DNA of 64,000 bases from Paracoccus gahaiensis. Lineage in GTDB: Bacteria > Pseudomonadota > Alphaproteobacteria > Rhodobacterales > Rhodobacteraceae. The notes beneath the pieces were generated by a model. That model was given only the letters and a program-made list of their open reading frames with translations, was not told where the DNA came from and made no database searches. Below are positions 19,140-28,139 of the stretch, piece by piece. The stretch's first letter is position 1, and each line of letters starts with the position of its first letter. Both the position numbers and the translations under genes were made by a program. The stretch lies in the NCBI RefSeq assembly GCF_005048225.1, contig NZ_SUNI01000016.1, forward strand, positions 1 to 64,000. Reading direction: 5' to 3'.

Positions 19140-19541
19140 TCAGCGGTACAGCGCGCGGGCCTCGTCGGTGATCCCGCGCGGATTTTCCTGCAGCTGCCGT
19201 TCCGCCGCATCCGAGCGCAGCAGGTACAGCCGCCCGCCCACCACCGCGAAATGGCGCGGATCGCCCGGCTGCGGGCGGCCCTCGAGGATCGAGATCGGGC
19301 ACATCCCGTCCAGCGCGGGGGCATAGGCGCGGGGATCGGCCTCGAAGCGGGAGCGGTTTTCCTCGGTCGCGAAATGCCACAGCTGGCCCTTCCACATGGT
19401 CGAGATGTCGCTGCGCCCCGGCAGGGCCCGGCCCGAGGCGGCATAGCCCACCGGGTCGAAGCCGCCCACCGCCCAATCCTGCGCCACCGCCGGAAGGGCG
19501 GATGTCACGGACAGCAGCAGGGCAAGGCACAGGGGGCGCAT
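19140..19541 (-). CDS. Exported YHS-domain protein
   Basis: A 133-residue protein with a Sec signal peptide (MRPLCLALLLSVTSALPAVAQ, cleavage near residue 21) and a YHS-like domain: VGGFDPVGYAASGRALPG, then WKGQLWHFATEENRSRFEADPRAYAP. YHS domains occur in metal-related proteins, but many family members lack metal residues. The mature part has one Cys (MCPISIL). It would act in the periplasm; the partner is unknown. Confidence 0.82.
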   Translation of the reverse strand: MRPLCLALLLSVTSALPAVAQDWAVGGFDPVGYAASGRALPGRSDISTMWKGQLWHFATEENRSRFEADPRAYAPALDGMCPISILEGRPQPGDPRHFAVVGGRLYLLRSDAAERQLQENPRGITDEARALYR

Positions 19542-19630
19542 GGGGATCCAGGGGTCAGGGTCCGGTCTACTTGACAGCAGGCGGGACGAATCTCAACGCG
19601 GCAGAGGGAAACGTCGCAGGGATGTGATCT

Positions 19631-20428
19631 TCATGCCCGCCCTGCCGCATAGAGCGCCACCGCTGCCGCGTTGGACACGTTGAGCGATCCGAAATCGGCA
19701 GCGAAGGGCACCCGGGCGACATGGTCGCAGGTCTTCATGGTCAGCTCGCGCATCCCCGGCCCCTCGGCGCCCAGCACCAGGCAGATCGCCCGGCCCGACA
19801 GGCGCTCCATCAGGTCGGGCAGCGGCACGTCGCCGGTGCCGTCCAGGCCCACCAGGATGAATCCCATGTTCTTCAGCTGCGTCAGCGCCTCGGCCAGGTT
19901 CGGCACCCGCAGATAGGGCTGGCGTTCCAGCGCGCCCGAGGCGGTCTTTGCCAGCGCGCCGGTCTCGGGGGCGGAATGGCGGGCGGGGGCGATGACCGCG
20001 CGGGCGCCGAAGACCTCGGCCGAGCGCAGGATCGCGCCGACGTTATGCGGGTCCGTCACCCGGTCGAGCGCGACCAGCAGCGGACGCGTCGCGCCCGGCG
20101 CCTCGCGCAGCGCCACCTCGGACAGGCTGCCCCATTTCAGCGGCTTGACCTCCAGCGCGGCACCCTGATGGACGCTCTCGGCGGCCAGCCCCACGGTCTT
20201 GTCGAAGATGCGCGGGTCGGTGATCTCGGGCTCCATCCCGTGCAGGTCGCCAAGCCGGGTGACGGCGTTCTGCGTCACGACCAGGCGCATCTTCTCGCGC
20301 GCGGGGTTGGCCAGCGCGTCGCGCACGGCATGCAGGCCGAACAGCCACACCGTCTCGGCGGCCGAGGCGCGGCGGGCACGTTCCTTGTCGATGACCCAGG
20401 TGGGCTTTTTGGGGGTCCTCTCGGCCAT
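19631..20428 (-). CDS. rlmB: 23S rRNA (guanosine-2'-O)-methyltransferase RlmB-like (SpoU family)
   Basis: A 265-residue SPOUT methyltransferase. It has an N-terminal substrate-binding domain (VWLFGLHAVRDALANP), motif 1 LDRVTDPHNVGAILRSAEVFGA, motif 2 LVLGAEGPGMRELT and motif 3 GSLNVSNAAAVALYA forming the SAM knot. The family methylates G2251 of 23S rRNA or, in some members, tRNA; the exact target here is inferred. It is divergent from tRNA-Tyr. Confidence 0.92.
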   Translation of the reverse strand: MAERTPKKPTWVIDKERARRASAAETVWLFGLHAVRDALANPAREKMRLVVTQNAVTRLGDLHGMEPEITDPRIFDKTVGLAAESVHQGAALEVKPLKWGSLSEVALREAPGATRPLLVALDRVTDPHNVGAILRSAEVFGARAVIAPARHSAPETGALAKTASGALERQPYLRVPNLAEALTQLKNMGFILVGLDGTGDVPLPDLMERLSGRAICLVLGAEGPGMRELTMKTCDHVARVPFAADFGSLNVSNAAAVALYAAGRA

Positions 20429-20499
20429 GCGCGGTCTCCTGTCCTGTCGGGGTCTTCTCTGCGCGGGATGGGCCGTTGGTGCAAGCCCCGGAAATCCGC

Positions 20500-20528
20500 T
20501 TGACGCCCCCCGGCAGGGCCGCTAATCA
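20500..20528 (+). promoter_or_regulatory. Promoter of tRNA-Tyr
   Basis: TTGACG (20500-20505) and TAATCA (20523-20528) are spaced 17 bases, the same as at tRNA-Trp. The mature tRNA begins 24 bases after the -10 element. Confidence 0.7.
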
Positions 20529-20552
20529 CCCCCCACGCCGAAAGCGATCGGC

Positions 20553-20636
20553 GGGCGACGTGCTGCAAGGTGCGGCAGCGGACTGTAACTCCGCCGGGGA
20601 GACCCACGCCTGGTTCGATTCCAGGGTCGCCCACCA
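20553..20636 (+). tRNA. tRNA-Tyr (anticodon GTA)
   Basis: An 84-base class II tRNA with encoded CCA. The acceptor stem pairs GGGCGAC with GTCGCCC and the discriminator is A. The D-arm is GCTGC...GGCAGC. The anticodon stem GCGGA/TCCGC closes loop CTGTAAC, giving anticodon GTA. A long variable arm precedes the T-arm (CCTGG-TTCGATT-CCAGG). It stands alone on the plus strand. Confidence 0.95.
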
Positions 20637-20797
20637 TTCCCCCCCCACTTACCTAAACCGTTCATATCTAAATGAGACTTTCCTGCCTCGGCAGCGCTCT
20701 CAAATGCATAAAATGCGCCCCGCTTCTGCTCGAAGGGGTTTTGCTGAACCCGTTGCAGGTCTAGGCTGAGGACCAAGTTGGAAAAACGGGGGTCCCG
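20637..20797 (+). other. AT-richer spacer after tRNA-Tyr
   Basis: These 161 bases are visibly richer in A and T than the surroundings, with runs such as TTCATATCTAAATGAGAC and ATGCATAAAATGC. A weak hairpin with TTTT at 20718-20742 may end the tRNA transcript. No tRNA 3'-end duplicate or integrase is visible, so an attachment-site origin is unproven. Confidence 0.5.
20718..20742 (+). terminator. Possible terminator of tRNA-Tyr
   Basis: CCC...CTTC pairs with GAAG-GGG (one bulged G) and is followed by TTTT, 82 bases beyond the tRNA. The stem is short, so the call is tentative. Confidence 0.45.
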
Positions 20798-21799
20798 GTG
20801 GCTGCGCTCAAGAACAAGCAACCCAATCTGCTGATCGTCGCCCAGTCCGGACGGTTGGAATACGAGGCGGTCATCTTCATGGCCAGCCTGCGCGCGCACG
20901 CCCCCGACTGGACCGGCAAGGTGATCGTCGCGGAACCGCTTCCCGAAGGCGCCTGGAGCGAGACGAACACCCGCATCTCGGACCCCTGCCGCGCGCTCCT
21001 GACCGAGCTTGGGGCCGAGATCACCCCCTTCGTCGCGCATCATTTCGGCGCCGCCTATCCGCAGGGCAACAAGATCGAGGCGCTGGCCCTGCTGCCCCCG
21101 GACGAGCCCTTCGTCTTCTTCGACACGGACACCGTGATCACCGGCCCGCTGGACCGCGTGGCCTTCGATTTCGACCACCCCTCGGCCTCGATGCGACGCG
21201 AGGGCACCTGGCCGCTGCCGCCCCTCTACGGGCCCGGCTATGGCGAGATCTGGAAGTCGATCTATGACCGGTTCGGCGTTCCCTTCGAGGATACGCTGGA
21301 CCCCACGCAGCCCGACGAGCATTGGGAACGCTACCTCTATTTCAACGCGGGCTGGTTCTTCGGGGCCGATCCGGCGGAATTCGGGCAGCGGTTCCTGGAC
21401 TGGGCCCGCGCGCTGCGCGACAATCCCCATGACGCCTTGGCCTGCCAGGTGATGGAGCCCTGGCTGGATCAGGCGGTCCTGCCGGTGGTCATCCGCTCCT
21501 TTGGCGGAGGTCGCCCCGGCCCCGAACTGGCGGGCCTCGACGGCGAGGTGACCTGCCATTATCGCAAGCTGCCGCTGCTCTATGCACTCCAATCGGACCA
21601 TGCGATCACCGCGCTGGAGGCCGCCGTGGCCCCCAACAAGATCAAGCGCGTGCTGCGCGAATGGGAGCCGGTCCGCAAGCTGGTCTATCAGGAAAAGGGC
21701 CGCGACAAGGTCCGCCCGGTCTTTGCCGACCGCACCGGACCCAAGCCCGAGCGCATGATCCGCAACCAGCTGAAGGCCAAGGGCTGGTGGCTGGTCTGA
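20798..21799 (+). CDS. Glycosyltransferase-like protein, unknown specificity
   Basis: A 333-residue protein starting at GTG with GGGG about seven bases upstream. It looks like a GT-A type transferase: LLIVAQSGRLEYEAVIFMASLR starts a Rossmann-like fold, and FVFFDTDTVITGPL near residues 107-120 is a DxD-type metal/sugar-nucleotide motif. WFNAGWFF-like aromatic residues follow (LYFNAGWFFGADP). No membrane helix or signal is seen. It stands alone between tRNA-Tyr and the convergent ileS unit. I cannot name the sugar or acceptor. Confidence 0.75.
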   Translation: MAALKNKQPNLLIVAQSGRLEYEAVIFMASLRAHAPDWTGKVIVAEPLPEGAWSETNTRISDPCRALLTELGAEITPFVAHHFGAAYPQGNKIEALALLPPDEPFVFFDTDTVITGPLDRVAFDFDHPSASMRREGTWPLPPLYGPGYGEIWKSIYDRFGVPFEDTLDPTQPDEHWERYLYFNAGWFFGADPAEFGQRFLDWARALRDNPHDALACQVMEPWLDQAVLPVVIRSFGGGRPGPELAGLDGEVTCHYRKLPLLYALQSDHAITALEAAVAPNKIKRVLREWEPVRKLVYQEKGRDKVRPVFADRTGPKPERMIRNQLKAKGWWLV

Positions 21800-21844
21800 C
21801 CTAGGCCCCCTGCCCGTCTTTGGACAGGGCCCGGATGGCAGGCC

Positions 21845-22108
21845 CTAGCGCCCCTCCCCCGGAGGCACGTCATCGACCGCCGCCAGCCGGATCGGCCCGC
21901 GCGGCGCAGGTCCGGCCGGCTGGCCCTTCTGCATGACGCGGATACGGCCCTCGCCGGCCAGATCCAGCGCCGCCTGACGCAGGGGCGCCATCAGCGGGCG
22001 CCAGTCCGTCGCCAGATCGCGAGCAATCTGGCTGGGGCAGCAGGTCGTGCCGGGCCGCAGCCGTCCGACCTGCGCAAGGATGGCCTCACGCAGGCCGGCA
22101 TCGCTCAC
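21845..22108 (-). CDS. DUF3253-like small protein
   Basis: An 87-residue protein beginning at GTG 22108, which overlaps the ileS stop codon as GTGA and so is probably translationally coupled to ileS. The body resembles DUF3253: REAILAQVGRLRPGTTCCPSQIARDL, then WRPLMAPLRQAALDLAGEGRIRVMQKG, a winged-helix-like pattern. No biochemical role is established for the family. An in-frame extension inside ileS is rejected as a shadow. Confidence 0.75.
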   Translation of the reverse strand: MSDAGLREAILAQVGRLRPGTTCCPSQIARDLATDWRPLMAPLRQAALDLAGEGRIRVMQKGQPAGPAPRGPIRLAAVDDVPPGEGR

Positions 22109-25035
22109 CCCAGCACCGAATCGCAGCGGGCGCAGACGCCCGGATGGCTGTGCGTGCCGACATCGGGCAGGATCTTCCAGCAGCGCAGGCACTTGTCGCC
22201 CTCGGCGGTCTCGAAGACCACGCCGATGCCGGGCGCCTCGGCCATGCGGAACGCCTCGCTCGGCGCCGGATCGCGCGTCAGCGACAGGTCCGAGGTGATG
22301 CAGACATCCGCGAAGGCCACCGAGGTCAGCGCTGCCAGCATGTCCGCATCCTCGACATGCACGACCGGCGCGGCCTCCAGGCTGGCGCCGATGGTCTTGT
22401 CGGTCCGCTTGACCTCCAGCGCCGCCGTGACGACGCGGCGGGCGCGGCGCACATGCTCCCATTTCACCGCCAGGGGCTCGTTCAGCCAGTCGGCCGGCGT
22501 CGTGGGGAAGTCGTGCAGATGCACGCTGTCATCCTCGGAGGGGAAGCGCGACAGCCAGACATCCTCCATCGTGAAGGGCAGGATCGGCGCCAGCCAGGTG
22601 ACCAGCCGGTGATAGAGGATGTCCAGCACCGTCCGCGACGCGCGCCGGCGAGGGCTGTCCGCCGCGTCGCAATAGAGCGCATCCTTGCGCACGTCGAAAT
22701 AGAAGGCCGACAGATCCACCGTGCAGAACTGGAACAGCGTCTGGAACACCCCCTGAAAGTCGAACTGGTCATAGCCCCTGCGGACTTGGTGATCCAGCTG
22801 CGCCAGCCGGTGCAGCACCCACTGCTCCAGCTCGGGCATGTCCGCGGGCGCCACGCGCTCGGCCTCGTCGAAGCCGTGCAGCGCGCCCAGCAGGAAGCGC
22901 AGCGTGTTGCGCAGCCGGCGATAGCTGTCGGCGGTGCCCTTGAGGATCTCGGGACCGATCCGCTGGTCGGCGGTGTAGTCGGCCTGTGCGACCCAGAGGC
23001 GCAGGATATCGGCGCCGTATTGCTCGATCACCTTGGCGGGCACGATGGTGTTGCCGAGCGACTTGGACATCTTCATGCCCTTCTCGTCCAGCGTGAAGCC
23101 GTGGGTGACGACATTGCGATAGGGCGCGCGGCCCTTGGTGGCGCTGGCCTGCAGCAGCGAGGACTGGAACCAGCCGCGATGCTGGTCGGTGCCCTCCATG
23201 TAGACATCGGCGATGCCGTCGGGGGCGCCATCCTCGCGGTCGCGCAGCACGAAGGCATGGGTCGAGCCGGAATCGAACCACACGTCCAGCACGTCCGTCA
23301 CCTTGTCATAGGCCTCGGGGTCAGCGATGCCGTCCAGCATCCGCGGTTTGAAGTCGTCGCGATACCAGACATCCGCGCCCTCGGCCTCGAAGGCCGCCAC
23401 GATGCGCGCGTTCACGCGGTCATCGCGCAGCAGGAAGTCGGGATCGGTCGGGCGGGCGCCCGCCTTCACGAAGCAGGTCAGCGGCACGCCCCAGGCCCGC
23501 TGGCGCGACAGGACCCAATCGGGCCGGTTCTCGACCATCGACTGGATGCGGTTGCGCCCCGAGCGCGGCCACCAGGTCACCAGCTTGTCGATCGAGGTCA
23601 GCGCCCGGGCCCGGATCGAGGCGCCGTATTGCCCCATCCCGTCCTCCAGCGGCACGTCGATGGCGGCGAACCATTGCGGCGTGTTGCGATAGATCAGCGG
23701 CGCCTTGGACCGCCAGCTATGCGGGTAGGAATGCTTGATCTTGCCCTTGGCCAGCAGCGCGCCCGCCCAGGCCAGCTGCTTGATGACGCTGACATTGGCC
23801 GGGCCGTCCTTGCCATCGGGCTGGATGATCGCCTCGCCCCCGAAGATCGGCAGGTCGCGGCGATAGCTGCCGTCGGGCTCGACGTTATAGGTCATCGGCA
23901 GCCGGAAGCGCAGCCCCAGCTGGTAATCGTCGTCGCCATGGCTGGGCGCGGTATGCACGAAGCCGGTGCCCGCCTCGTCGGTCACATGATCGCCGGGCAG
24001 CATGGGGACGTCGTAATCCCATTCGCCCGCGCCCCCCTCGACCCCGCGCAGGGGATGGGCCAGCACCAGCCCCTCCAGATCGGAGGCGGTCACGTCTGCG
24101 ACGCGGCTGAAATCCGTCACCTTGGCCTGTGCCATCACGCCCTCGGCCAGCGCATCGGCCAGCACCAGACGCTCGCCCAGCTGCGCGGTCGAACCCTCGG
24201 CCACCGCGCCGACCTCGTACATCCCATAGGCGATCGCCGGGTTGAAGGCGACGGCCCGGTTCTGCGGAATGGTCCAGGGCGTCGTGGTCCAGATGACCAC
24301 CCGAGCGTCATTCTCCTTTGAAAAAATACCCGACCCGCTCACCACCCCGAACCGCACCCAGATCGTGTGGCTGGTATGGTCGTGATACTCGACCTCGGCC
24401 TCGGCCAGGGCGGTCTTCTCGACCGGGGACCACATCACCGGCTTGGATCCCTGATAGAGCGCGCCGTTCATCACCAGCTTCATGAATTCGGCCGCGATCA
24501 CCGCCTCGGCGTGGAAATCCATCGTCAGATAGGGCCGGTCCCAGGCCCCGGTGATGCCCATGCGCTCGAATTCCGCGCGCTGGATCTGAACCCAGCCCTC
24601 GGCAAAGCGGCGGCATTCCTGGCGGAACTCGACCACGTCGACGGCATCCTTGTCGCGGCCCTCGGTGCGGTACTTCTCCTCGATCTTCCATTCGATCGGC
24701 AGGCCGTGGCAATCCCAGCCCGGCACATAGCGCGCATCGCGGCCCATCATCTGATGGCTGCGCACGATGATGTCCTTGATCGTCTTGTTCAGCGCGTGGC
24801 CGATATGCAGATGCCCGTTGGCATAGGGGGGGCCGTCATGCAGCACGAAGGGCGCGCGGGTCCCGTCCGCCGCGGCGGCCTTCTCGCGCAGCCGGTCGTA
24901 GATGCCGATCCGCGCCCACCGGGCCAGCCAGTCCGGCTCGCGCGCGGGCAGTCCGGCGCGCATGGGAAACTCGGTCTGGGGCAGGAAGACGGTGTCGCGG
25001 TAATCGGGGGCGTCGGTCGGCATGTCGGCAGCCAT
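22105..25035 (-). CDS. ileS: Isoleucine-tRNA ligase
   Basis: The 976-residue class I synthetase is intact. HIGH-type motif GHLHIGHA lies near residues 76-83, the editing domain follows, and KMSKSLGN is in the C-terminal half. WFDSGSTHAFV and a C-terminal zinc-binding segment (CLRCW...CARC) are present. Start at 25035 (MAADMPTD) is the first of two nearby ATGs. A near-consensus promoter and a 10-bp leader hairpin precede it. Confidence 0.97.
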   Translation of the reverse strand: MAADMPTDAPDYRDTVFLPQTEFPMRAGLPAREPDWLARWARIGIYDRLREKAAAADGTRAPFVLHDGPPYANGHLHIGHALNKTIKDIIVRSHQMMGRDARYVPGWDCHGLPIEWKIEEKYRTEGRDKDAVDVVEFRQECRRFAEGWVQIQRAEFERMGITGAWDRPYLTMDFHAEAVIAAEFMKLVMNGALYQGSKPVMWSPVEKTALAEAEVEYHDHTSHTIWVRFGVVSGSGIFSKENDARVVIWTTTPWTIPQNRAVAFNPAIAYGMYEVGAVAEGSTAQLGERLVLADALAEGVMAQAKVTDFSRVADVTASDLEGLVLAHPLRGVEGGAGEWDYDVPMLPGDHVTDEAGTGFVHTAPSHGDDDYQLGLRFRLPMTYNVEPDGSYRRDLPIFGGEAIIQPDGKDGPANVSVIKQLAWAGALLAKGKIKHSYPHSWRSKAPLIYRNTPQWFAAIDVPLEDGMGQYGASIRARALTSIDKLVTWWPRSGRNRIQSMVENRPDWVLSRQRAWGVPLTCFVKAGARPTDPDFLLRDDRVNARIVAAFEAEGADVWYRDDFKPRMLDGIADPEAYDKVTDVLDVWFDSGSTHAFVLRDREDGAPDGIADVYMEGTDQHRGWFQSSLLQASATKGRAPYRNVVTHGFTLDEKGMKMSKSLGNTIVPAKVIEQYGADILRLWVAQADYTADQRIGPEILKGTADSYRRLRNTLRFLLGALHGFDEAERVAPADMPELEQWVLHRLAQLDHQVRRGYDQFDFQGVFQTLFQFCTVDLSAFYFDVRKDALYCDAADSPRRRASRTVLDILYHRLVTWLAPILPFTMEDVWLSRFPSEDDSVHLHDFPTTPADWLNEPLAVKWEHVRRARRVVTAALEVKRTDKTIGASLEAAPVVHVEDADMLAALTSVAFADVCITSDLSLTRDPAPSEAFRMAEAPGIGVVFETAEGDKCLRCWKILPDVGTHSHPGVCARCDSVLG

Positions 25036-25072
25036 CGGGGCGTTCCTTTGAAAGATGTTCGGACAAGGCTGA

Positions 25073-25102
25073 CCCGGCGGCGCGAAACCTCACGCCGCCG
25101 GG
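25073..25102 (-). promoter_or_regulatory. Strong hairpin in the ileS leader
   Basis: A perfect 10-bp stem (CCCGGCGGCG / CGCCGCCGGG) with a 10-base loop lies between the ileS promoter and start codon, in about 100 bases of leader. No T-run follows on the minus strand. It is not a T-box: there is no specifier loop or antiterminator. A translational or processing role is possible. Confidence 0.5.
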
Positions 25103-25143
25103 CTGCTAATTCGAGATCCGAACGCCGGAAATTTCATGCGCCC

Positions 25144-25172
25144 TCTATAGAAAGCGCCGCTTGGGGCTGCAA
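25144..25172 (-). promoter_or_regulatory. Promoter of ileS
   Basis: On the minus strand TTGCAG (25172-25167) and TATAGA (25149-25144) are spaced 17 bases. The start point should lie near 25137, about 100 bases before the ileS ATG. Confidence 0.65.
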
Positions 25173-25240
25173 GCGCCGAACCTTTGTGTCGGGCCGCGTC
25201 CCGGGTTAGGCTGTTCCCGACTCCCTGCCGCAGGATCGCC

Positions 25241-26068
25241 ATGCCCCCCGCCCCCCTCCGCACGCGCCAGTCCCGCCGAGATGCCGCGCTTGGCCGCTTT
25301 GCCGCCCGCCGCTACGGGCTGCGCGGCACCTGGTCGCTGCACCGCCACGCGCTTGGCGCCGACCTGCTGCGCGCGCCGCTGAACGTCATGCTGGCCCCGG
25401 TGGCGCTGCTGATGCAGCTCATGGCCTGGGTGCTGGGGCGGCTTGGCGCGGCCCGCGCGGGGGCCTGGCTGCGGTCGCGGCGGGTATTCCTGCGCTCGGA
25501 CGTGTCGCGGCAGATCGAGGACGACCTTAGCGCGCTGATCACCCAGCTGCAGGCCGAGGGGCTGGGCCCCGACGCCGCACCCGCGCAGATCGAGACCGCC
25601 CTGCGCCGCCATGCCGAGACGCGCAATGCCGTGGCCGAGATCACCACCTCGCTGATCGTGCTGGGGCTGGGGCTGGCGCTGTTCCACCGCGCCACGCCGG
25701 GGATGATCTCGCTGGCCGGGCCCATGGCCCAGATGCGCGCGCACGGCGCGGCGGTGCGCGACTTCGCCCTGGGGGACACGCTTGGCCGCGCCTGGTACTG
25801 GGCCTTTCCGGTCGAGATCTCTCCGCTGGCCATCGTCGCCACAGGGCTGGCGCTGGCGGTGGCGGGGTCGCTGATCACCACCTTCGCGGGGCTGATCGCG
25901 GATCCGGTGCAGCTGTGGACCGGCATCCATCGCCGCCGCCTGTCCCGCCTGATGGCCGGGCTGGACCGCGGCACCGACAGCACCGCCCCCGAGCCCGAGC
26001 ATCTGATGGCGCGCGCCGGCGATCTGGCCGACACGCTGTCGATCATCTGGCGGTCCTGGCGCGGCTAG
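25241..26068 (+). CDS. Membrane protein of unknown function (possibly DUF6635)
   Basis: A 275-residue protein with an Arg-rich N-terminus ([19 protein letters not shown]) and several hydrophobic segments: around residues 50-68, 135-150 and 195-220. The ATG at 25241 has AGGA seven bases upstream. It resembles proteins of Rhodobacteraceae assigned to a domain of unknown function; that label is from memory. Its stop overlaps the queF stop on the opposite strand (shared CTAG). Confidence 0.7.
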   Translation: MPPAPLRTRQSRRDAALGRFAARRYGLRGTWSLHRHALGADLLRAPLNVMLAPVALLMQLMAWVLGRLGAARAGAWLRSRRVFLRSDVSRQIEDDLSALITQLQAEGLGPDAAPAQIETALRRHAETRNAVAEITTSLIVLGLGLALFHRATPGMISLAGPMAQMRAHGAAVRDFALGDTLGRAWYWAFPVEISPLAIVATGLALAVAGSLITTFAGLIADPVQLWTGIHRRRLSRLMAGLDRGTDSTAPEPEHLMARAGDLADTLSIIWRSWRG

Positions 26069-26526
26069 CCGCGACCGCGATAGCCCGGCACCCCCTGGTC
26101 GGGCAGCCACAGCCCCGCGGGCGGCGCCCCCGTCTGCCAGAAGACGTCGATCGGCATGCCGCCGCGCGGATACCAGTAGCCGCCGATCCGCAGCCAGGCG
26201 GGATCCAGCAACTCCGCGATGCGGCGCCCGATGCCCACCGTGCAATCCTCGTGGAAGGCGCCGTGGTTGCGGAAGCTGCCCAGATACAGCTTCAGCGACT
26301 TCGATTCGACCAGCCAGTCGCCGGGCACATAGTCGATCACCAGATGCGCGAAATCGGGCTGGCCGGTCAGCGGGCAGAGGCTGGTGAACTCCGGTTGCGT
26401 GAAACGCACCACATAGGTCTGGCCGGGCTGCGGATTGGGCACCCGTTCCAGCACGGCCTCTTCGGGACTGGCGGGCAGGCGGGTCTCGGCGCCAAGCTGG
26501 GTCAGCGCGTCGGTGTAATGGCTCAT
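26065..26526 (-). CDS. queF: NADPH-dependent 7-cyano-7-deazaguanine reductase
   Basis: A 153-residue short-type QueF that reduces preQ0 to preQ1 for queuosine synthesis. The catalytic Cys51 and Asp58 are in [12 protein letters not shown]. The NADPH-binding QueF motif ESKSLKL is at 74-80, followed by [16 protein letters not shown] lies upstream of the ATG at 26526. No preQ1 riboswitch is visible in the leader. A TTGCAA-N18-TATGGC promoter is likely. Confidence 0.95.
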   Translation of the reverse strand: MSHYTDALTQLGAETRLPASPEEAVLERVPNPQPGQTYVVRFTQPEFTSLCPLTGQPDFAHLVIDYVPGDWLVESKSLKLYLGSFRNHGAFHEDCTVGIGRRIAELLDPAWLRIGGYWYPRGGMPIDVFWQTGAPPAGLWLPDQGVPGYRGRG

Positions 26527-26570
26527 CGGGGGCTCCTGTTTTGACCGGGTGGGCTGCGACCGGTGCGCCT

Positions 26571-26600
26571 GCCATAGCACCGCCGCAAAACCCCTTGCAA
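26571..26600 (-). promoter_or_regulatory. Possible promoter of queF
   Basis: On the minus strand TTGCAA (26600-26595) and TATGGC (26576-26571) are 18 bases apart, about 45 bases before the queF start. The -10 is a moderate match. Confidence 0.4.
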
Positions 26601-26629
26601 CCACGCAGCCCCTGCCCCAGATGCGGGTC

Positions 26630-27025
26630 ATGGACCCCCGCTTCGACATCACCGAGCCCGAGATCGCGCGCGCGATCGCGACCTTCTACGCCGCCGTGCG
26701 CCGCCACGAGGTGCTGGGCCCGATCTTTGCCGAACATGTCGGCGACTGGCCCTCGCACGAGGCCCGCATCACCGCCTTCTGGGCGAACGCGATCCTGCAC
26801 AAGGGAGGCTATGCCGGCAGCCCGATGCGCGCGCATCTGCAGGCGGGCAATGTCCGCCCCGAGCATTTCGCGATCTGGCTGGCGCTGTTCGACGAGTCCC
26901 TGCGCCGCACCCTGCCCCCTTGGTCTGCGCGCGCATGGTCGCAGATGGCCCATCGCATCGGCCAGGGCCTGAAGGCGGGCGTGCAGAACATCGCGGCCAG
27001 CGACGGCCCCCCGATTTTGCGATAG
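26630..27025 (+). CDS. Group III truncated haemoglobin
   Basis: A 131-residue globin beginning MDPRFDIT; an in-frame ATG three codons earlier is an alternative. The [15 protein letters not shown] helix, [19 protein letters not shown] and the proximal-histidine segment [16 protein letters not shown] are typical of group III truncated haemoglobins. The family binds haem and O2 or NO; the exact role is uncertain. It is divergent from queF. Confidence 0.88.
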   Translation: MDPRFDITEPEIARAIATFYAAVRRHEVLGPIFAEHVGDWPSHEARITAFWANAILHKGGYAGSPMRAHLQAGNVRPEHFAIWLALFDESLRRTLPPWSARAWSQMAHRIGQGLKAGVQNIAASDGPPILR

Positions 27026-27054
27026 GGAGGGCCTGCGGTGATCCTGGGCCCGCG

Positions 27055-27693
27055 CTAGCCGCGCGTCCGGGGCGGGCGGGGGCGATAGACGGGCAGCCGC
27101 CAGCCGAACCACAGGCTGCCCGCCCGCAGCCCCCAGACCACCAGCGCCCCGGCGATCAGCGCCTGCGGCCGCGCCAGCCCCATCCAGTCCAGCGTCACCG
27201 CGACCAGCGCGCCGCCGAAGGCCGCCGTCAGGTACAGCTGCCCCTGTTTCAGGACCAGCGGCACCTCGTTGCCCACCACGTCGCGCATCAGCCCGCCGAA
27301 GGTGCCGGTCACGACCCCCATGATGATGACGATGACGGCGCCGAACCCGCCCTCCATCGCCACGCCCGCGCCGGCGGCGACCGCCACGGCCAGCGCGACG
27401 CTGTCCAGCCAGACCAGCCAGTCATAGCGGCTTTCGAACAGATGGGCGGTCCAAAAGACGACCAGCGCCGCCCCCGCCGCCAGCACCACATAGGCCGGCT
27501 GCGCCACCCAGAAGACCATCTCGCGCCCCAGGATCAGGTCGCGCAGCGTGCCGCCGCCCACCGCCGTCAGCGCCGCCATGAAGATGAAGCCCACCGGGTC
27601 CAGCTGCGCCCGGCTGGCCACCAGCGCCCCGGTCAGCGCGAAGATCAGCACCGATCCGTAATCCAGCGCCGCGACCAGCGCGTCCGGGCTCAT
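27055..27693 (-). CDS. TRIC/UPF0126 family membrane channel-like protein
   Basis: A 212-residue protein with about seven hydrophobic segments in two related halves. Glycine-rich helix motifs [13 protein letters not shown] and [16 protein letters not shown], one per half, are the signature of UPF0126/trimeric intracellular cation channel-like proteins. The ATG at 27693 overlaps the rnhA stop (ATGA), so the pair is coupled. Bacterial members conduct cations or glycine; the substrate is not known. Confidence 0.88.
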   Translation of the reverse strand: MSPDALVAALDYGSVLIFALTGALVASRAQLDPVGFIFMAALTAVGGGTLRDLILGREMVFWVAQPAYVVLAAGAALVVFWTAHLFESRYDWLVWLDSVALAVAVAAGAGVAMEGGFGAVIVIIMGVVTGTFGGLMRDVVGNEVPLVLKQGQLYLTAAFGGALVAVTLDWMGLARPQALIAGALVVWGLRAGSLWFGWRLPVYRPRPPRTRG

Positions 27694-28139
27694 TTGAAGG
27701 GCGCCATGCCGGCGCGGGCCAGCTCGTCGGCGCGCTCGTTCTCGGCATGGCCCGCATGGCCCTTGATCCAGCGCCACTCGACGGTATGCGTGGCCTGCGC
27801 CGCATCCAGCCGCTGCCACAGCTCGACATTCTTGACGGGCTTCCTGTCGGCGGTCTTCCAGCCGTTGCGCTTCCAGCCGTGGATCCACTGGGTGACGCCG
27901 TTCTTCACATAGGCGCTGTCGGTGACGATCACGATCCGGGTCGGACGCGTCAGCACCTCCAGCGCGCTGATCGCGGCCATCAGCTCCATCCGGTTGTTGG
28001 TGGTGGCGGCCTCGCCCCCCGCCAGTTCGCGCTCCTTGACGACGGTGGCGCCGTCCAGCGCGCGCATGAGCACGCCCCAGCCCCCGGGCCCGGGATTGCC
28101 GCTGCAGGCGCCGTCGGTCCAGGCGAACAGGTCAGTCAT
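27690..28139 (-). CDS. rnhA: Ribonuclease HI
   Basis: A 149-residue endonuclease that cuts the RNA strand of RNA-DNA hybrids. The four catalytic acidic residues are visible as Asp9 ([14 protein letters not shown]), Glu52 (NRMELMA), Asp74 (VTDSAYV) and Asp138 (ERADELA). The ATG overlaps the end of the GST gene by eight bases. Confidence 0.97.
   Translation of the reverse strand: MTDLFAWTDGACSGNPGPGGWGVLMRALDGATVVKERELAGGEAATTNNRMELMAAISALEVLTRPTRIVIVTDSAYVKNGVTQWIHGWKRNGWKTADRKPVKNVELWQRLDAAQATHTVEWRWIKGHAGHAENERADELARAGMAPFK

Noticed and set aside
25036..25140. T-box riboswitch before ileS
   Set aside because: No specifier loop, T-box sequence or antiterminator; only a plain hairpin.
26527..26629. 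preQ1 riboswitch before queF
   Set aside because: No A-rich tail and small stem-loop arrangement; the gap is a GC-rich divergent promoter region.
25145..27112. 655-residue leftward frame across several genes
   Set aside because: It spans the opposite strand of two genes and another frame of queF; there is no conserved sequence.
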